A stretch of DNA of 64,000 nt. Origin: Ficedula albicollis (taxonomy: Eukaryota > Chordata > Aves > Passeriformes > Muscicapidae). Under the pieces are notes generated by a model that had not been told where the DNA came from, did no database searches, and saw nothing but the letters and a program-made list of their open reading frames with translations. A program made the position numbers and the translations under genes. Positions 33,025 to 46,160 of this stretch are shown here, piece by piece. Where the stretch lies: the NCBI RefSeq assembly GCF_000247815.1, contig NC_021683.1, positions 14,401,409 through 14,465,408 of the forward strand, in the 5' to 3' direction. Every line of letters begins with the position of its first letter. Positions within the stretch are counted from its first letter, which is position 1.

Positions 33025-36000
33025 TGGGACTATGACTCATGGGGGTGGATTTCCCACTAACATTTTACAGAAGAGTGCCTTAAAAAGATCTGCATTCAGG
33101 AGAACAGATACAACCATGGTCTTCAGATGGGATACTTCGTTGTAAAAAATTTTCGTTCTTTTTGTAACTGCTAAATGAATGACTGTGGATTTTTTTTTTT
33201 TTTCCTGGCTGGTTGTGCTGTATTTCCATACAAACCTGTCGATCAAGTGTTTGTTTGAATATGTAAAGACAAAAAATGCATCTGCTGTACCATATCCACA
33301 AGGAAGGATCTGGTGTCTATAGTCAAGTTGGCCTTAGGCTTAAGTACAATTCTGAAAAATGCTTTATAACTGCTTAGAGCTGTATCTAGCTGGGCTGTCT
33401 AATTCAGCTGCTGTCTAATTTAGCTGATAGTTATCTTACTGGGAATAGCTCTTAATGGAAAAACAGAATTATCTTTCCCCCCTATAGTCCTTCAATTTAC
33501 CATTTCATTCAAATAAATAATGTTTCATTCTAGTTTAGGGGGAAACATCTTCATCTGAGAATATTTCTTCCTGTAAACATATACAAGCACATGTCCCTGA
33601 TTTTTGCCTTTGTACTTAGGTGTCTTTGAGTTGCATGAGCACTGTCACAGTTGATTTGTTTGGTCCTTTTAATGAAAACTATATTTTGAATGAATGAAAA
33701 CAATCTGGAAACACAGATTGGAAGCTTCAGGCAAATAAAGATTCCAGTTGTGCAAAAAATTGCTCTTTTATGTGCACAAGTGAAATGAACATACATTAAA
33801 TGAACAGGCCAATGTGCACATGGAGGGTGGTTGTGGTAGTTGTAAACCAGACACTCAACTTGAATATAATAATAGAATAAGTAGGTGTGTTATGTAATTT
33901 TTATCTGTGCATTTTCAACATATTAAAATGCAAGGTGAACTTTATTACAGGAGCAGTAAAATGTCTCCTTTTACATAAATATAACTACTGGAGGCAGAAG
34001 GGGCATTTTCCCACCAGTGGTGTCATTGGGAATTTTGTTTTGTTAGGAGCAGACTGAAGTATTGAAGTGTCCAGGAATGCCTGCCTTAGAATTTTCTCCT
34101 TGACCTGCCAACACAGCCTTCCCTTCATTTGCTACTGAGCTATGCACAGCAGAGCTCATTTGAAATGGTGCATGACAGGATCCTGTGTATGAAAATCATG
34201 TGTGCATCAGGAGAACAGTCTCAGTCAGATAATAATCTCTAATGTGAATAAACCCAGGTCTGTGAGTTTTGTTGTGCCCCAAACCTGCGACTACAGCTGA
34301 ACCTTTTTCAAGAGACATTATAAATTATGCCCATGTGGAGTAAAAAAGCAGGTAAGGCCACACTGTTTGATGGTCAACAGTTCCAAACCATCCCAGCACT
34401 GACCATTTGTAGTTCTTTCAGTTCCTGTTCAGATACAGCCATACAAATGAGGATGGTTTCTAAAAGCTGGTGTCCTACTGATGTAAGTAAATAAAACATG
34501 ATTTCCTCAAGCCCATTAGAGAACTCAAAAAAATACATTTGGAAGATTTTACAAATGGAAGAGCTGGAGTCGAGTGTACTTTCCCAGGGTCACATTTGCC
34601 AAGTGAACACATTTTGAGCCCTTCTGCATCATCCATTGGTCACTGAACATTAGGGTGAAAGGCTCGTGTGCTTTTTCACTGGAGTTGAAGATTTGAAGCA
34701 CTGTCAGCCTGTCACAAAGTGAGGGTTTTAGGGGCACAACGAATGTACAATAAACCAAGTGATTTTTGCCTGGTTTTAGCCTGTGGGTGCCATGCTGCCT
34801 TTGGCAGAGTTTCAGATCAGTACCAGCTATGTTCTGCCCTGTCCATATTCCTTTTTACAAATACTCAGTTTGTATTATTCAGTGCATTTTGGGTCTTTTA
34901 ACAGCACAAATTAAAACCAAGATGTTTGCCCTGCATCCTTAGTGAACTTTAGGGACACAGCAATGCACTCTGTCCATGAGTTAATTCAACTTCATTACAT
35001 CCCTGCTGTGAGGTTGATTCAGTGTTATGTTGGTTACCTAAGCAAAAAATGTGACTCTGTCAGCTGGCTTAAATATATAGGAATATTTATGTGCAAATAA
35101 GATATTTTCTGTCTCTAAGAGTTTGATCTTATTGATTTATCACAGAATGCAGAAGCAATTTATAAAGGTTGTGACTTGTGAATTCATTTATTTACAAAAA
35201 TTTATTATTGGCCGTGGTTAGTGGCTGGTGCTTCTGTCATTTTCTTCACTATTTTTCTATGCATTTGTTAATTTTCCCCCCTCAAATGCTATATTTAACA
35301 TTCAAATATAAATGCCATATGAATTGAAGAGATGCTTCTGATAGCCTTTTTGTTCAGATAAATTTACAACTTTGCACCCTGGCATTATTGAGTGCTGCTG
35401 TGAGAGACAATTCACACAGGGTAGGGGTGAGCTTTTCCTTTGTACCTCACTTTAGAATGAGATATCTTGTTTATCTTCCTACAGAGAGAGCCACAGCTTC
35501 TTCAGGTGTATGGGCAAATTGATCACATCCAGTAATCGAAGAGAGCTATTGACTTATGCTGCAGTTCTTGTTCCATTCTAAATTACAGATGGCACATTTT
35601 GTAGCTGGATCCTCATCTTACTTTAAAAAAAAGAAGATTAAGAACAGTTGTGCTCAGGAGCCCTTTTAGTTCTCTTTGACAAATGGCTCAATTGGTCATT
35701 TTTAACAATGACAGTATGCATGAAAAAGTAAAGTATTTTAAGATCACTTATGGTGAATTATGTAAGTAATGGCTATTGAGCTATCAATCAGTCAAGGTGG
35801 AATTGTTGGAAGTCGCTGAAGCAGGATCTCCAGGATGGTCTTCTCTCTCTTATTTTTATGTGTGTTGTGAAAAATGGAATTTTTGGAACAAATGATTGAT
35901 TGAGCTGGCTCAGTTCTGGTTAGGAGAGCCATGTTTTTGCCTGGCCCCCTCATGTTCAGGTAAGGGATGTCAGGCAGTTTCCCCAGCAGAGGACACTGTG

Positions 36001-38131
36001 CTTCTGCTGTTGGCTTTGTAGGGTTTTGTTTTGCCAAAGACCCATGGAAATAAATCAAGATATGATTTTGTACTTGGTATTCTGTATGGACACCATGACT
36101 GACATTGCAATTATAGGTTTTTGCATTGTTTATGCTTCTCCAAAGGCGCATCTGAGTGCTCTGAACCACTGGCTGCAAAGATCTGTGCAAGGTTTTATTA
36201 CAGTACATAATTGTATTTACCCGTTAAGGCTTCCGAGCGTATTTGTGCTTTTCATAGCTCAAACACTGTTTGTTTTATTTGTAATTAAATAACTGATTAA
36301 ATGAGTCTCCAAATCAGTTTTGTAAAGAGTGTGATTTAACACAGTTCTTGAGCATCCATGTGCGAGAAATAGATCATGCTCTGCTTTATATTTCTTCCCT
36401 TGATTTTCAAGGGCATGGCTTGTTATCCCCCTTCCTTCATTATTTACATAAACCACATTTCCTCCGAAACAAGCACTGTACCAGCCTGGATGTTATTGCT
36501 GCCTCCCTTGATCTATGAAATCATGCAGACAGGCATGTATCCTACCAGCACATTTTGTTAGAGGACACTTGCTGTACAGAATACTGAGAACAGGAGCCTG
36601 TTTTGAAACAATGGAGGTTAAATTTCTTTCCAGTGATGTGAAATAATCTTGCTGAGTTGACTTAATGGGAGGTTAGATCCTTTCCATCAGCTGAGTACCT
36701 ATGTATTAACTTAGAGCTTTCATAAAGGAAGTGATAATGGTATTATTTTTATAACATTCTAAAAAGGCATAGGGAGGGTCTGCCGAGTAGAATTGTTGAA
36801 ACATAACAGATAGGATGGGAATAAATAATTAATTGAAGAATGCTGCTTGTCAACTTTGTCTTTCTTTGCAACATTTCCAACATTTGCTAAGGAGCAATTA
36901 AGATTTCATAATAACAATTACTTGGAACTGCTTGATGCAGTCACAATGCAATTAGACACACAAAAAAGGAATGTATGATGAACTGCCAATTTGCAAGACA
37001 AATCTAGAACTACAAATTGTTTCCATGAGGTACCTTGAAATATTTTTACAAATTAGATCCCTATAAATAAATGTAGGTTTCTAATAAAAAAAATTATAAT
37101 GATAAAAACCTGACACATTTATTAATGCAGTTTATAGCTTGCTATTTCTTTTTAAAATCCTGTTTGATCATTCAATGTATACTTGTGGACTTCAGAATGC
37201 TTTAATAGTGAAGACAGATGTCATTTATGGCTTTATCCCCTCCCCAAATAAATTGAAAAAATTAAATTCTGCATACAAGTTTTATGTTGCTGGAATAATT
37301 TTGAGTGATGATGATTTATGCACGTTTTAGTGCAGGCCCTAGGTAGATGTATTATAATGGATCTAAGGAAGACACGATTCTCACAGGTACCAAGGAGCAG
37401 AGCAAATAAAAAACTTCAAATAATGATAGCCTGGTCAAATTTGGTGTGCAAGATAATGAACATATTTTGTGTTCAACCTGTTTCTAAGGTTTACTAAACC
37501 ACTTCTAGGCAGATGTGCACTATGTTAGGGATTAGATAAAATTTGACTTCTGACAATATCCACGTAAGTAGAAATAATTTTAATTATTCAATCTTGACAT
37601 TTGCTTTTAATAAACTCTATTTATTCCACTGTTATCAGAGATGTGTTAACTGCATATAGATTATTGCCTACGTAATATTGTTGAAATTTTTAAGTGTACC
37701 AATCATTCAGATGAATAAATGATTGCTGAAGAAAAGATCTGATTTTTCCCAGCTACTGCTTTTTGTAGTAAATTATTTTTGAAAGGTGATCACTGAGATC
37801 TGAGATATAACTGTGATTTACCTTAATTTGAATTTCATCTTGGGAGTGAAAGATTTGTATTCTGTGCAGTTCTTCTCTATGTTTTGGTTGATTGGTTTTA
37901 GATTAGCCATTTAATGAGAATGGAGTGTGTTTGGAGAGCAGTAATGCTGCTGTCAGTTTATAAAGTCTGCACAGGGGTGGAATGAAACCAGTCTGTGAGT
38001 TCTTTTTACAGGAGTGGTGTTACTGCGAGCACATTTCCCTCAGATTAAAAACAATGGGCTGAGCATCAAATAAAAACATGCTATTATGGCCACGAAACAA
38101 TTGGTGCATTGCTCTTCATCAAAACTCCTTT

Positions 38132-38216
38132 AAAAAACCAACAAAGCCCCCAAAGAAAACCAAAACCCAATTCCCCAAAAACCCCAAACCAAAAAAACTA
38201 AACCCAGTCAAACAAC
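38132..38216 (+). repeat. A/C-rich low-complexity tract
   Basis: Runs of A and C with almost no G or T (for example ccaaaacccaattccccaaa). There is no fixed period, so it is low complexity rather than a microsatellite. Confidence 0.8.
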
Positions 38217-39699
38217 AAAATCTTTAAAGAACCTGAGGTAACTTGACAAAATCTTGAGTGGTGCTGGAGAGGAAGTCATAGACTGACATAACCAACCTGT
38301 GGTGAAAAGGGATTTTTTCTTTTTTCCCCTCAAGTCCAGAGCTCCCTTCTGGTGTGAGAAGTCCATGAAAGGGTGTCTGTGTGGAGATCTTTTCTTTTTT
38401 GTTAAATGCAAGTTATAGTTAATCATGGCAGAAAGAAATGCCATGACTGCCTGAACGATCACACACAGGTATTTAAATAGATTTTGACATATTGCTTTCT
38501 GACTATTTCTTTAAAAGTTTGACACTCTTAGCATGTTTAGAAATCTGACCCATACATTTAACTCTTCCTACCTTGAAGCTAAAGAAACATGAGTGTCAGC
38601 TCTTGTTCCTTGCTCCTGTTGCTTTTGCACCAGTAGGATTTCTGTAAAAGGACTTTAAATCCTCACTAACAGAGGCAGTCAGATTTAAGTGGCCAGGCTT
38701 GCATACTTGCATGTGCTTTCCAATGCAGACCACATAAATAATTTAGCTATGATGGGTGCAATGGATGCAGCAATCAGAGATCTTTAGTTGCAGGACAGTG
38801 GAGTCCCTGGTGATGTTATGAAGATGTAAAAGTGCCAGGGCCAGTTACTGATTGCTGGAGCTGCTGTCTGGCTGGTTTGCTTGTTGCCAAGTGGCCACAC
38901 ACATCTTGGTGGTCAAATACCCAGAGCTGGGTTCTGGTCACAGCCCAGAGCCACTGAGCTCTCTGGAATGTATGACAGGCTGTGGCTGTTACCCTGAATT
39001 GAACTGAATTGTCATTTCTAACTCATTAGTAACAGCAATTTAGTCCCAAAGAAAAGACTGTGGCAGGCTGTACTGTGCAGATTTTTCCTAACTAAACACA
39101 TGAGTTCTGTGCAGCTGAGCTGCTCCTAGTAGAACATTTATTTTCACTTTTTTTTCCTTAAAATCTCTTGCAAATTCTGATCAGCTAAATAAAATAAAAC
39201 AAAGATTTAAATAAATAAATAGACAAAACTTTCCTGATGAGAAAAACTAAGTTTGAAAGCATTTTGTGAATTAAGTGAATTGCATCAAGTAAATAAAATG
39301 TATTCTACCCATTTAGTATAGATGTTCTGTCACCAAGATAAATGGACTGGCTATTACAAGTATCTGTGTGGCTGAAATGCATAACAACATAATTACTTTG
39401 CCAGCAAAATGCTAACCTGCTTTAATCATTCTGTTCACAGAATAATGTAAAGTGATTTAGTGGGTAGAATGAATCCACTTACAAATTGTTTTATGGTCAT
39501 AACGCAGTCCCTTTGTAGAATGTAAATTGATGATGATAATTTTATGGGCAAATGATTTTTCAATTAAAATGTCTTTTCACAGACAGAATGGGAAAGTTAC
39601 AAACTGTTCCAAATAAGAGTATGTCAGAGTGAAGGCATAGAGAGTTATCTAATGTATCAACCAGAGCCTCAGCTGAAAGAACTGCTATGTTAAAATGGG

Positions 39700-40110
39700 A
39701 TTTGTTTTAGTCAAGTTTTTAATTTCTTTTCATTACGTGTGCAAAGTATCTTTATTTGGTCCCATTGGCATGATGACCAGCGTAAAAATTTACCACATAA
39801 ACAATAGCAACTAACATTTCTCCTGTTCTCTTTGACTCTCTTATATGCTAACAACTTAGACTTTAATAATTATTTTCAGCTAACAGCACCGTTTTCTGTA
39901 TTACAGTAATTGCAATGTCTATAAGGATCAGAATAAATCACTGCACTACAGTCATCTTTAATTTTAAGATTGTGATGAGGAAATGAACTATATTGCCCAG
40001 CCTAACTAGATGAACTCCTATTCAGCATAGTAGGGGATCATTTGATTATTGCTATATTGCTATTCTATTCTAAAGTGTTTATATAGAACCTGTGTAATTT
40101 TATTAAGTAA
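39700..40110. promoter_or_regulatory. Candidate conserved noncoding element
   Basis: The stretch is non-repetitive and AT-rich with TAATTATTTTC, CATTACGTG and TTACAGTAATTGCAATG-type words (homeobox-, bHLH/bZIP- and octamer-like). There is no coding frame. The call rests on composition only. Confidence 0.22.
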
Positions 40111-40284
40111 AAATCACTGCAGCCTTTGATAGCTTCTGCTATTGCATATAAATGCTTTTTTCCTTAGTGGCAGATCGGCCTGAGGAATGGTTGAATGGTG
40201 ACTCTTTTACAGAGTTATTAACTCACAATATTTCACAACAGTATCAAACACTCAGCATGTTTTCTGTACAATCCAAATCAGACC

Positions 40285-40464
40285 CCACTGCAGAGCTGGC
40301 CCAGCACAGGGAGGAGCTGGAGCTGCTGGGGAGCCCAGAGCAGGCACCAGGATGAGCAGAGGATGGAGCAGCTCAGCTGGGGTTGCTCACCTGGAGAGGA
40401 GAAGCTTTGGGGTGAGCTAAATGGGACCCCTCAGTTCCTGAAGGGAGCCTAAAGAAAGGAGAGG

Positions 40465-40499
<35 letters not shown>

Positions 40500-40500
40500 A

Positions 40501-40536
<36 letters not shown>

Positions 40537-40605
40537 GTATATATACAAGGGATGGAGTGCCAGGACACACTGGGCCAGTGACTCTCAGTTCACTTTACGG
40601 AGTCT
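40285..40605 (+). mobile_element. CR1 LINE fragment, 3' part, split by a microsatellite
   Basis: In order, the sequence shows blocks of the CR1 region downstream of the reverse transcriptase: gcagaggatggagcagctc, ctggggttgctcacctgga, gaggagaagctttggggtga, cctcagttcctgaagggagc, gagagggact. It then resumes after the microsatellite with acaagggatggagtgccagga. The plus-strand order matches sense-oriented CR1. The TA/CA microsatellite sits exactly where the family has a short T/A-rich stretch between GGGACT and ACAAGGG. Outer limits are approximate. Confidence 0.8.
40468..40546 (+). repeat. Compound (TA)n(CA)n(TA)n microsatellite inside CR1
   Basis: About 28 bases of TA repeat are followed by a CA repeat of about 14 units with one interruption, then TA again with one GT. 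It is flanked directly by CR1 sequence on both sides, so the microsatellite grew inside the element after insertion. Confidence 0.95.
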
Positions 40606-42955
40606 CACCAGACAGATCTTTTAGTATTTTGAACTGCAAAACCAAACCTCTCTTTGTTACTCATACCAATTATCAATCACATGCCAACATTTGGAAAATT
40701 CTGAGAATGTATATGAATGTCAGAGTAGATTTTCAAGCTAGCCACACTTTACCAATTTCTTTGTTTTAGCAAAGAGCAGCTCTGTTGTTAAACCAGACAT
40801 AATTCTTAAACTGTTTGTAAGAGCATAAAAAGAATTTTTTTTCTTTCTTTCAGTAAGAACTGTTTTAAAAAAATTGAAAAAGTGAAAGCAGTCCCCTCCT
40901 TTTCTGTTGTCCTTTGTTAGAGCATCCAGATGTTGAGTCCATGGCTGTGCCCTCGTGTATCTGTCTGATGTCTGGAGGTCCATTGATGCTTCTTGCTTAT
41001 ATTGAATGTGATAATCAATTATTAAAGAAGATAGCAGGCTTGGGATGCTAAATAATTTCAGTTCATAAAGTTTATCTTATGATTCTGTGTGGCCTGATTT
41101 CTGGAGGAAAAAGCAAAATATTTTGTCTAAGGTCATCTCGCATTTAGATTTTTAGTAAGTAGAGATTCCTAACTACAAGGTCAAATTAATGATTTACAGA
41201 CCTTCAAAACTTTTAAACTTTTAAAGCTGTTTTGGGTTTTAATTAATTTTTTTTTTCTTTCTTTCTGATAAATGACTGTAACTCAGTAAATACCCTCACT
41301 CTACTACTAATTCTGCCCTTTTTAACTAAAAATGATTTGTCTTCATTCCTGCATCAGCAGCCAGGGTTCACTTTGATAGTATCTCTCTCATAACATTTTT
41401 CCAATAGGAATTGTGGCTGTAACCCTAACAAGAATAGCAATTTGAGAAATGTCTATAAATCCTCAAGGCTTTGTCATATTGGAAGGAATTTAGCTGTATG
41501 ATATGGGCAGGAAAGATGCAGAATCAATAATAAAAAATAAGTAAGAACTCGTGGGTGGTCTGAATTGGTATTGACAAGGCAACAATAGAAGCTGTTTGTG
41601 CCTGATTACATTGACTATAACTCTGGGAGGACTTTGATGCCAACTAATGGTTTTGTCATCTTCTGATAGTTTTGAAGTGCATCACCTCAGGAAATCTCGT
41701 GTATTAGTTCCTTTTGTCCATGTAGGATGGAGCCGTTCTGTCCCTGAAGCTCTAATTTTACCTGCAGACACAGAGATTCTTTTGTCCAAAAATCAGAAGG
41801 AAAGAATGTAGATAAAATCATGCTATAATTTGAAATGTCCTTGATGTCAATCATAAAAATTCACAAACAAAACAAATAAGATTCTAACTCCTCCCCCCCA
41901 AAAAAAGATTCTGCAATTCAAAAAATAAGAGGTAGATTTGTTTGTTTGCTTTTTGTTAAGAGAAATGGCCACAAAAGAGAAGGACTCCAAAGGAAGAACA
42001 CACAAGGAAAAATAGTGTAATAACCTTATAATATAATGGGAATATATGTATAAACCTATTAAAATAAATGGTTAGTCACCTTCATGATTTCATTAAACCT
42101 GGTTAATACCAGTGCAACTTTGTGAGCTTTGGCTTGTTATTTTCATATTGGCAGGCACAGAACTAATCCAGGGGGAACTGGATTTTGGTATTAAGCAAGT
42201 TTTCTTGTAGCTTTGCATACCTAATTGGGAATAAATCTGCCACAGAAGCAGTGGGATGTACATTATTCATTGGGTATTTGGACTGTAAGTTTTAATCAGT
42301 GTTCTCTGTTGATGCTGTTTGATCCTAATGGACAAAATCTGCACAGGTAACTTTGCAGGGCCTTAGACAATTCTGAGTCCTAGCTGCACTTGTTTAAACT
42401 TTCTGAGAAGAATGGAGGAGCAGGGCTTTGCAGCATTCTTAAACCACTAGAAAAATGTGCTCTGAATTGAAATTAGAATTAAATTATCACAGCAAATGCT
42501 ATCAAGCTTGCATAAATTGAATTTTTTGCAGAGCAATGAAGTCAGTTCCAGTGGGATTTTGGGAATAGGCACAGAGTATGCCCCTGCAAGCTTTATGACA
42601 TCACGATGGAAGGGTGATTTCATACTTCTGATATTTTGCTCAGGCCAGCTTTTCTCTCAGGCCTGTTTCTACTGAATCTCATGTCCTGCAGTTCTTAGTG
42701 AAGAAAAGCAGAAAAGTGAAACAGAGCTCATCTCTGTGGCAACTGTGCAATAACCGTAATAAATCATGGCTTCACACGAATGTGGTGACAACCCTTTTTG
42801 ATATTTATGTGTAGTAGAAGATTCTCTATGGTTCTCTGTATTAAAATAAAAAATAGAAAAGTCATTTTTGAACTGAGAACAATATGAATTTCAGCATATT
42901 TAAACAGTGTCACACTGGATTCTCTGTTACACTCAGGCTATCAGTAATTGTGTGA
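40606..42955. other. Unique AT-rich noncoding DNA
   Basis: No gene or recognisable repeat beyond short homopolymers (T run near 41250, A run near 41900). Confidence 0.55.
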
Positions 42956-43025
42956 AGTTTTTCCTTGGTTGTATGCTGCTTATCTTCATTAGTTTTTCCT
43001 TGGTTGTATGCTGCTTATCTTCATT
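42956..43025 (+). repeat. Perfect 35-bp tandem duplication
   Basis: 42956-42990 and 42991-43025 are identical 35-base copies beginning agtttttccttggttgtatg. Perfect identity in DNA that is otherwise old suggests a recent local duplication, or an assembly duplication. Confidence 0.95.
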
Positions 43026-43067
43026 TGAAGAATATTTAATGACATTTGAGGAATATTTAATGAACTA
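43026..43067 (+). repeat. Imperfect 21-bp tandem duplication
   Basis: Two 21-base copies of the form tgaRgaatatttaatgaMMWW lie end to end (43026-43046 and 43047-43067), directly after the 35-bp duplication. They differ at a few positions, so this event is older than the neighbouring one. Confidence 0.85.
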
Positions 43068-43074
43068 GCAATGT

Positions 43075-43420
43075 ACAAGGGGAGCAACACGAGTGCATGA
43101 GGGAGTAGAATGTCTTCCATATGAGAAATGGTTAAATAGGTTAGAACTGTTAACGTTGGGAAAGTAATGGCAGAGAGGGATAAGAAAAAGGCCAGTGATA
43201 TAATGAGTAATATAGGGAAGGGAATGATTTTTCCCTGTCTTTCACAATATGACCACTGGTACCATCAAAATTAAATTATCAGGAGTGGTTTCCAGACAAA
43301 TAAAAGGAGCACTTCTTCACACAGAATGTAACCAGGTTTCAGAACTCACTGGATGAGATGTTATGGCTCTTGCAGGACAGTTTAACACAAAGATATAGTT
43401 TCTGGCTCAGCCTGGAAGCT
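43075..43420 (+). mobile_element. Ancient CR1/L3-like LINE relic
   Basis: The blocks catatgagaaatggttaaat, aggttagaactgttaacg, atcaggagtggtttccagac and aataaaaggagcacttcttc-acacagaatgtaacc follow the order seen in the 3' part of old amniote CR1/L3-type LINEs, where the family reads roughly 'tatgaggagagactgaaa, gttaggactgttcagc, ttcttcacacagcgc'. Divergence is high and small indels are frequent, so the insertion probably predates bird radiation. Ends are approximate. Confidence 0.65.
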
Positions 43421-46160
43421 TTTGAGCTCTCCAGCTTTGCTGGAGAATGACAAGAACATGGATAAGACAGATGGTGCCGAGCAGAAGGGATAGAGGAAGG
43501 TCATGGGGTCATCACATATCAGGATGTGGAAGAATAACTGCAAACAGAGCTGTAGCTGTTCTTGGATATGAAGCCAGACTGGCTGACCAGAAGCTCTGGC
43601 TGACTCTCTCTACTGCACAAATTCTCTTTTCCTAAATGATGTGAAGTGCTGAAAAACAGGGATAATACTGTCTGATCTTCAGCCCCTTCCTGAGCTACTC
43701 AGGGCTTGGCCAGGCAGGTCTGGGGAAGGGAGCAGGGCTCCATTTCCCACCTGAAGGCAGTGGGGCACAGTTTGGGATTTTCTGTGTGCCCCAGTGACCA
43801 GAGGCTCAGGATAATTCCATTCAGGTTCCTTTAGCAGCTGCCACTGCAGCAAGGGCTGCCTGTGAAATGATACTTGACACGACTATTATCCTTTCCTGTT
43901 CATTTATATATTGAAATATTTGCTTGTGATCTAAAACATGAATATTTTCCCCTGCGATTTCATAATTACTCGTTTCAGTGAATTCTTGGTTTTGACATTA
44001 GCTTTTTGTTTTGTTTTGGTTGGATGTTTTTTGTTTTTTGTTTAAATAAAGTATCACTGCAGTGGAATCTTCTATTAGTTATTTTCAGGAGTGATTTTTA
44101 GTGCACTTGTTACACTGTTCCTATAGGAAGTTTGATGTAAAAATAGCAATAATAATAATAATAATAATAATTATAATCTTTCCTGTAATTAAACAGAAGC
44201 AGAAAAAAATGAGGGGAGAAAACAAGCACAAACTGAAAAAATAGGGGGTTTGTGGCTCTCAGAAAAAGTTGAAAACACTTTTGGGGGAAATGCTTACCTG
44301 AGAGGAGCTCGGAATTTCTGCGGAAATTCACAGACTCTCTGTTTTATTGCACACTTATTTCTTGGGAAAATATTCTTTCAGTAAGACCCCAGGTATTTAC
44401 TGAACCAAAATCTGGGAGAACATCATGGTAAAATGATGGGATTCTTGGCAAAAATGAAAGTAAAATTTTCTTTATATACACACATATAAATTTTCTTTAT
44501 ATATGTGTTATAACACATTGACACAAACAATAATGAAAATTCATCCTGGGAGATGTATTGAATAATTTATTATGTAATTTGATAAATCTTAAAAATTCAC
44601 TATAACAAATATTGAATTATTTTTTAATTTCAAGAATAGATTAAGATAGCAGGACAGATCTTTTGATATTGCAATTTATAAGGCTGCTGTTCAGCTGAGA
44701 TAATTAAGTTTTGCATCTTGTATGAATGATTATGGAGTGTATGCAATGATAGTTTAATTCTCAAATGTGATTAAAAACTTCTTAGGGGAAGCTTTTACTA
44801 AGATCTCTGCTTCAGTTTACAGTTCAGAACAGTCAGTATCATTGTGCTTAAAAGTTATCAAAAATAGGAAAAGATTGAACTGACAAGGTAAAGATTGTTT
44901 CTCTATCTTACCAAAAACCCATAAGCATTGTGATTTTAATTCTTGCTTTTTCATATAAATCAAACAGACTTTTCAGGGAGAATATTTGCAAGGGATTAAT
45001 TTATGTATGCTAATATAAATATCAGATGATATGTTCTCATAAGGAAAGTGTGTTTTAACTGAAATAACATTTCTGAGGAAATCTGAGAATTGCTTCTATA
45101 GTCTTATTCATGGAGAATCTTTCAGGTATCTGTTCTGTTGATGGATGAAGTCTAAGAGCTGTTGGTAGTAATGCAAGAAAAGATGGGCAGTTGCTGCAAT
45201 TTAATATATATGAGGGTATTTAGCTGTTTACATATGCGCTAGGCTTTATAAATAATTTTTTCCAGGACAGCAATCAATAATGTATCTTACAGGAAGATTA
45301 TTTAAGCCCTGTAAATTAATTAGTTTGCCTTTCAGTGCATGATCTGCTACCTCATTCAGTTTTGTTCTGAATACTCTATTGCATTGTGGTTGTCCTTGAT
45401 ACCGAATTTAAAAAAATTATTTCTTAATTATTATTTTATAGCCTCAAATAAAAAAAGTCCATGAATTGTCAAAATCCATTTCTGGAATAGCAACATGAAT
45501 TTGAGTTAGGATTTTAAATAGAATTCTGGCTTTCAGCTCAACAGGAGGAAGATGTTAATAAGCTAACAGCTTTTAATGGGGAGCATTTTTCAGAGTCAGA
45601 GTTCCAAAAGGAAGATTCCCAAGACCTTGCTGGCTTTTATGTGTCCTTATTTTTTCCTGAATAAATTTTTTCATCTATTTCTAGGTTAGAAATATAGTAA
45701 AAGAGCATTTTAAATTATAATAGAAAATGAATTATAAATGTCATGAGATGGAGAGCATTTGATGCGTTTAATAACCTAAAGAAAAAAAAAGTCATTTTGT
45801 CCAATAAATTACATGGTCTTCCCTTAAAACCTGTTTTTGGCTTTGCAAGGGGAAGAAGCAGCTGGTGCTGTGCAGTCATTAATTATACAGCTAAACCTGG
45901 GAATGACTGCTGGGGTCTGGATGGCCTTTCCCAGCAATGACCCCTTCCAGTGCACAGAAAGCTCCTCTGGTTTGCTCCCAATGGTCTGTGGAGCTCTGAA
46001 ACTGTGAGGGTGAGTCCTTTGTGCAGTTTCCTCCCTTGCACTGCTCCCAGGAGAGCACATGGTGTGCAGATCATGGAGAGAGCAGCAATGCCCCCCAAAA
46101 ATGTGTGGTTTATCTGCACTGAAACAAGAGCAGGGTGGGGCTGCTGTAGGAATTAGAGAA
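43421..46160. other. Unique noncoding DNA, AT-rich then slightly GC-richer
   Basis: No gene recognised. It holds an AAT microsatellite near 44148 and a direct repeat of aattttctttatata at about 44465 and 44489. The stretch 45840-46140 is GC-richer and may be the remnant of an unidentified repeat next to the TAGGA array. Confidence 0.5.
44148..44176 (+). repeat. (AAT)n microsatellite
   Basis: About nine AAT units with one disturbed copy near the right end. Ordinary trinucleotide microsatellite. Confidence 0.92.

Larger units (their letters stand above)
33025..40284. other. Unique AT-rich noncoding DNA
   Basis: No gene recognised. It contains a T run near 33190, an A/C-rich low-complexity tract at 38132-38216, AAAT-type low complexity near 39185-39225, and stretches with conserved-element texture (35030-35360 and 39700-40110). 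The longest frame, 138 codons on the minus strand ending at 35792, has no domain. Confidence 0.5.

Noticed and set aside
35792..36208. 138-codon minus-strand frame
   Set aside because: No recognisable motif, no splice sites in a useful arrangement, and the length is within chance range.
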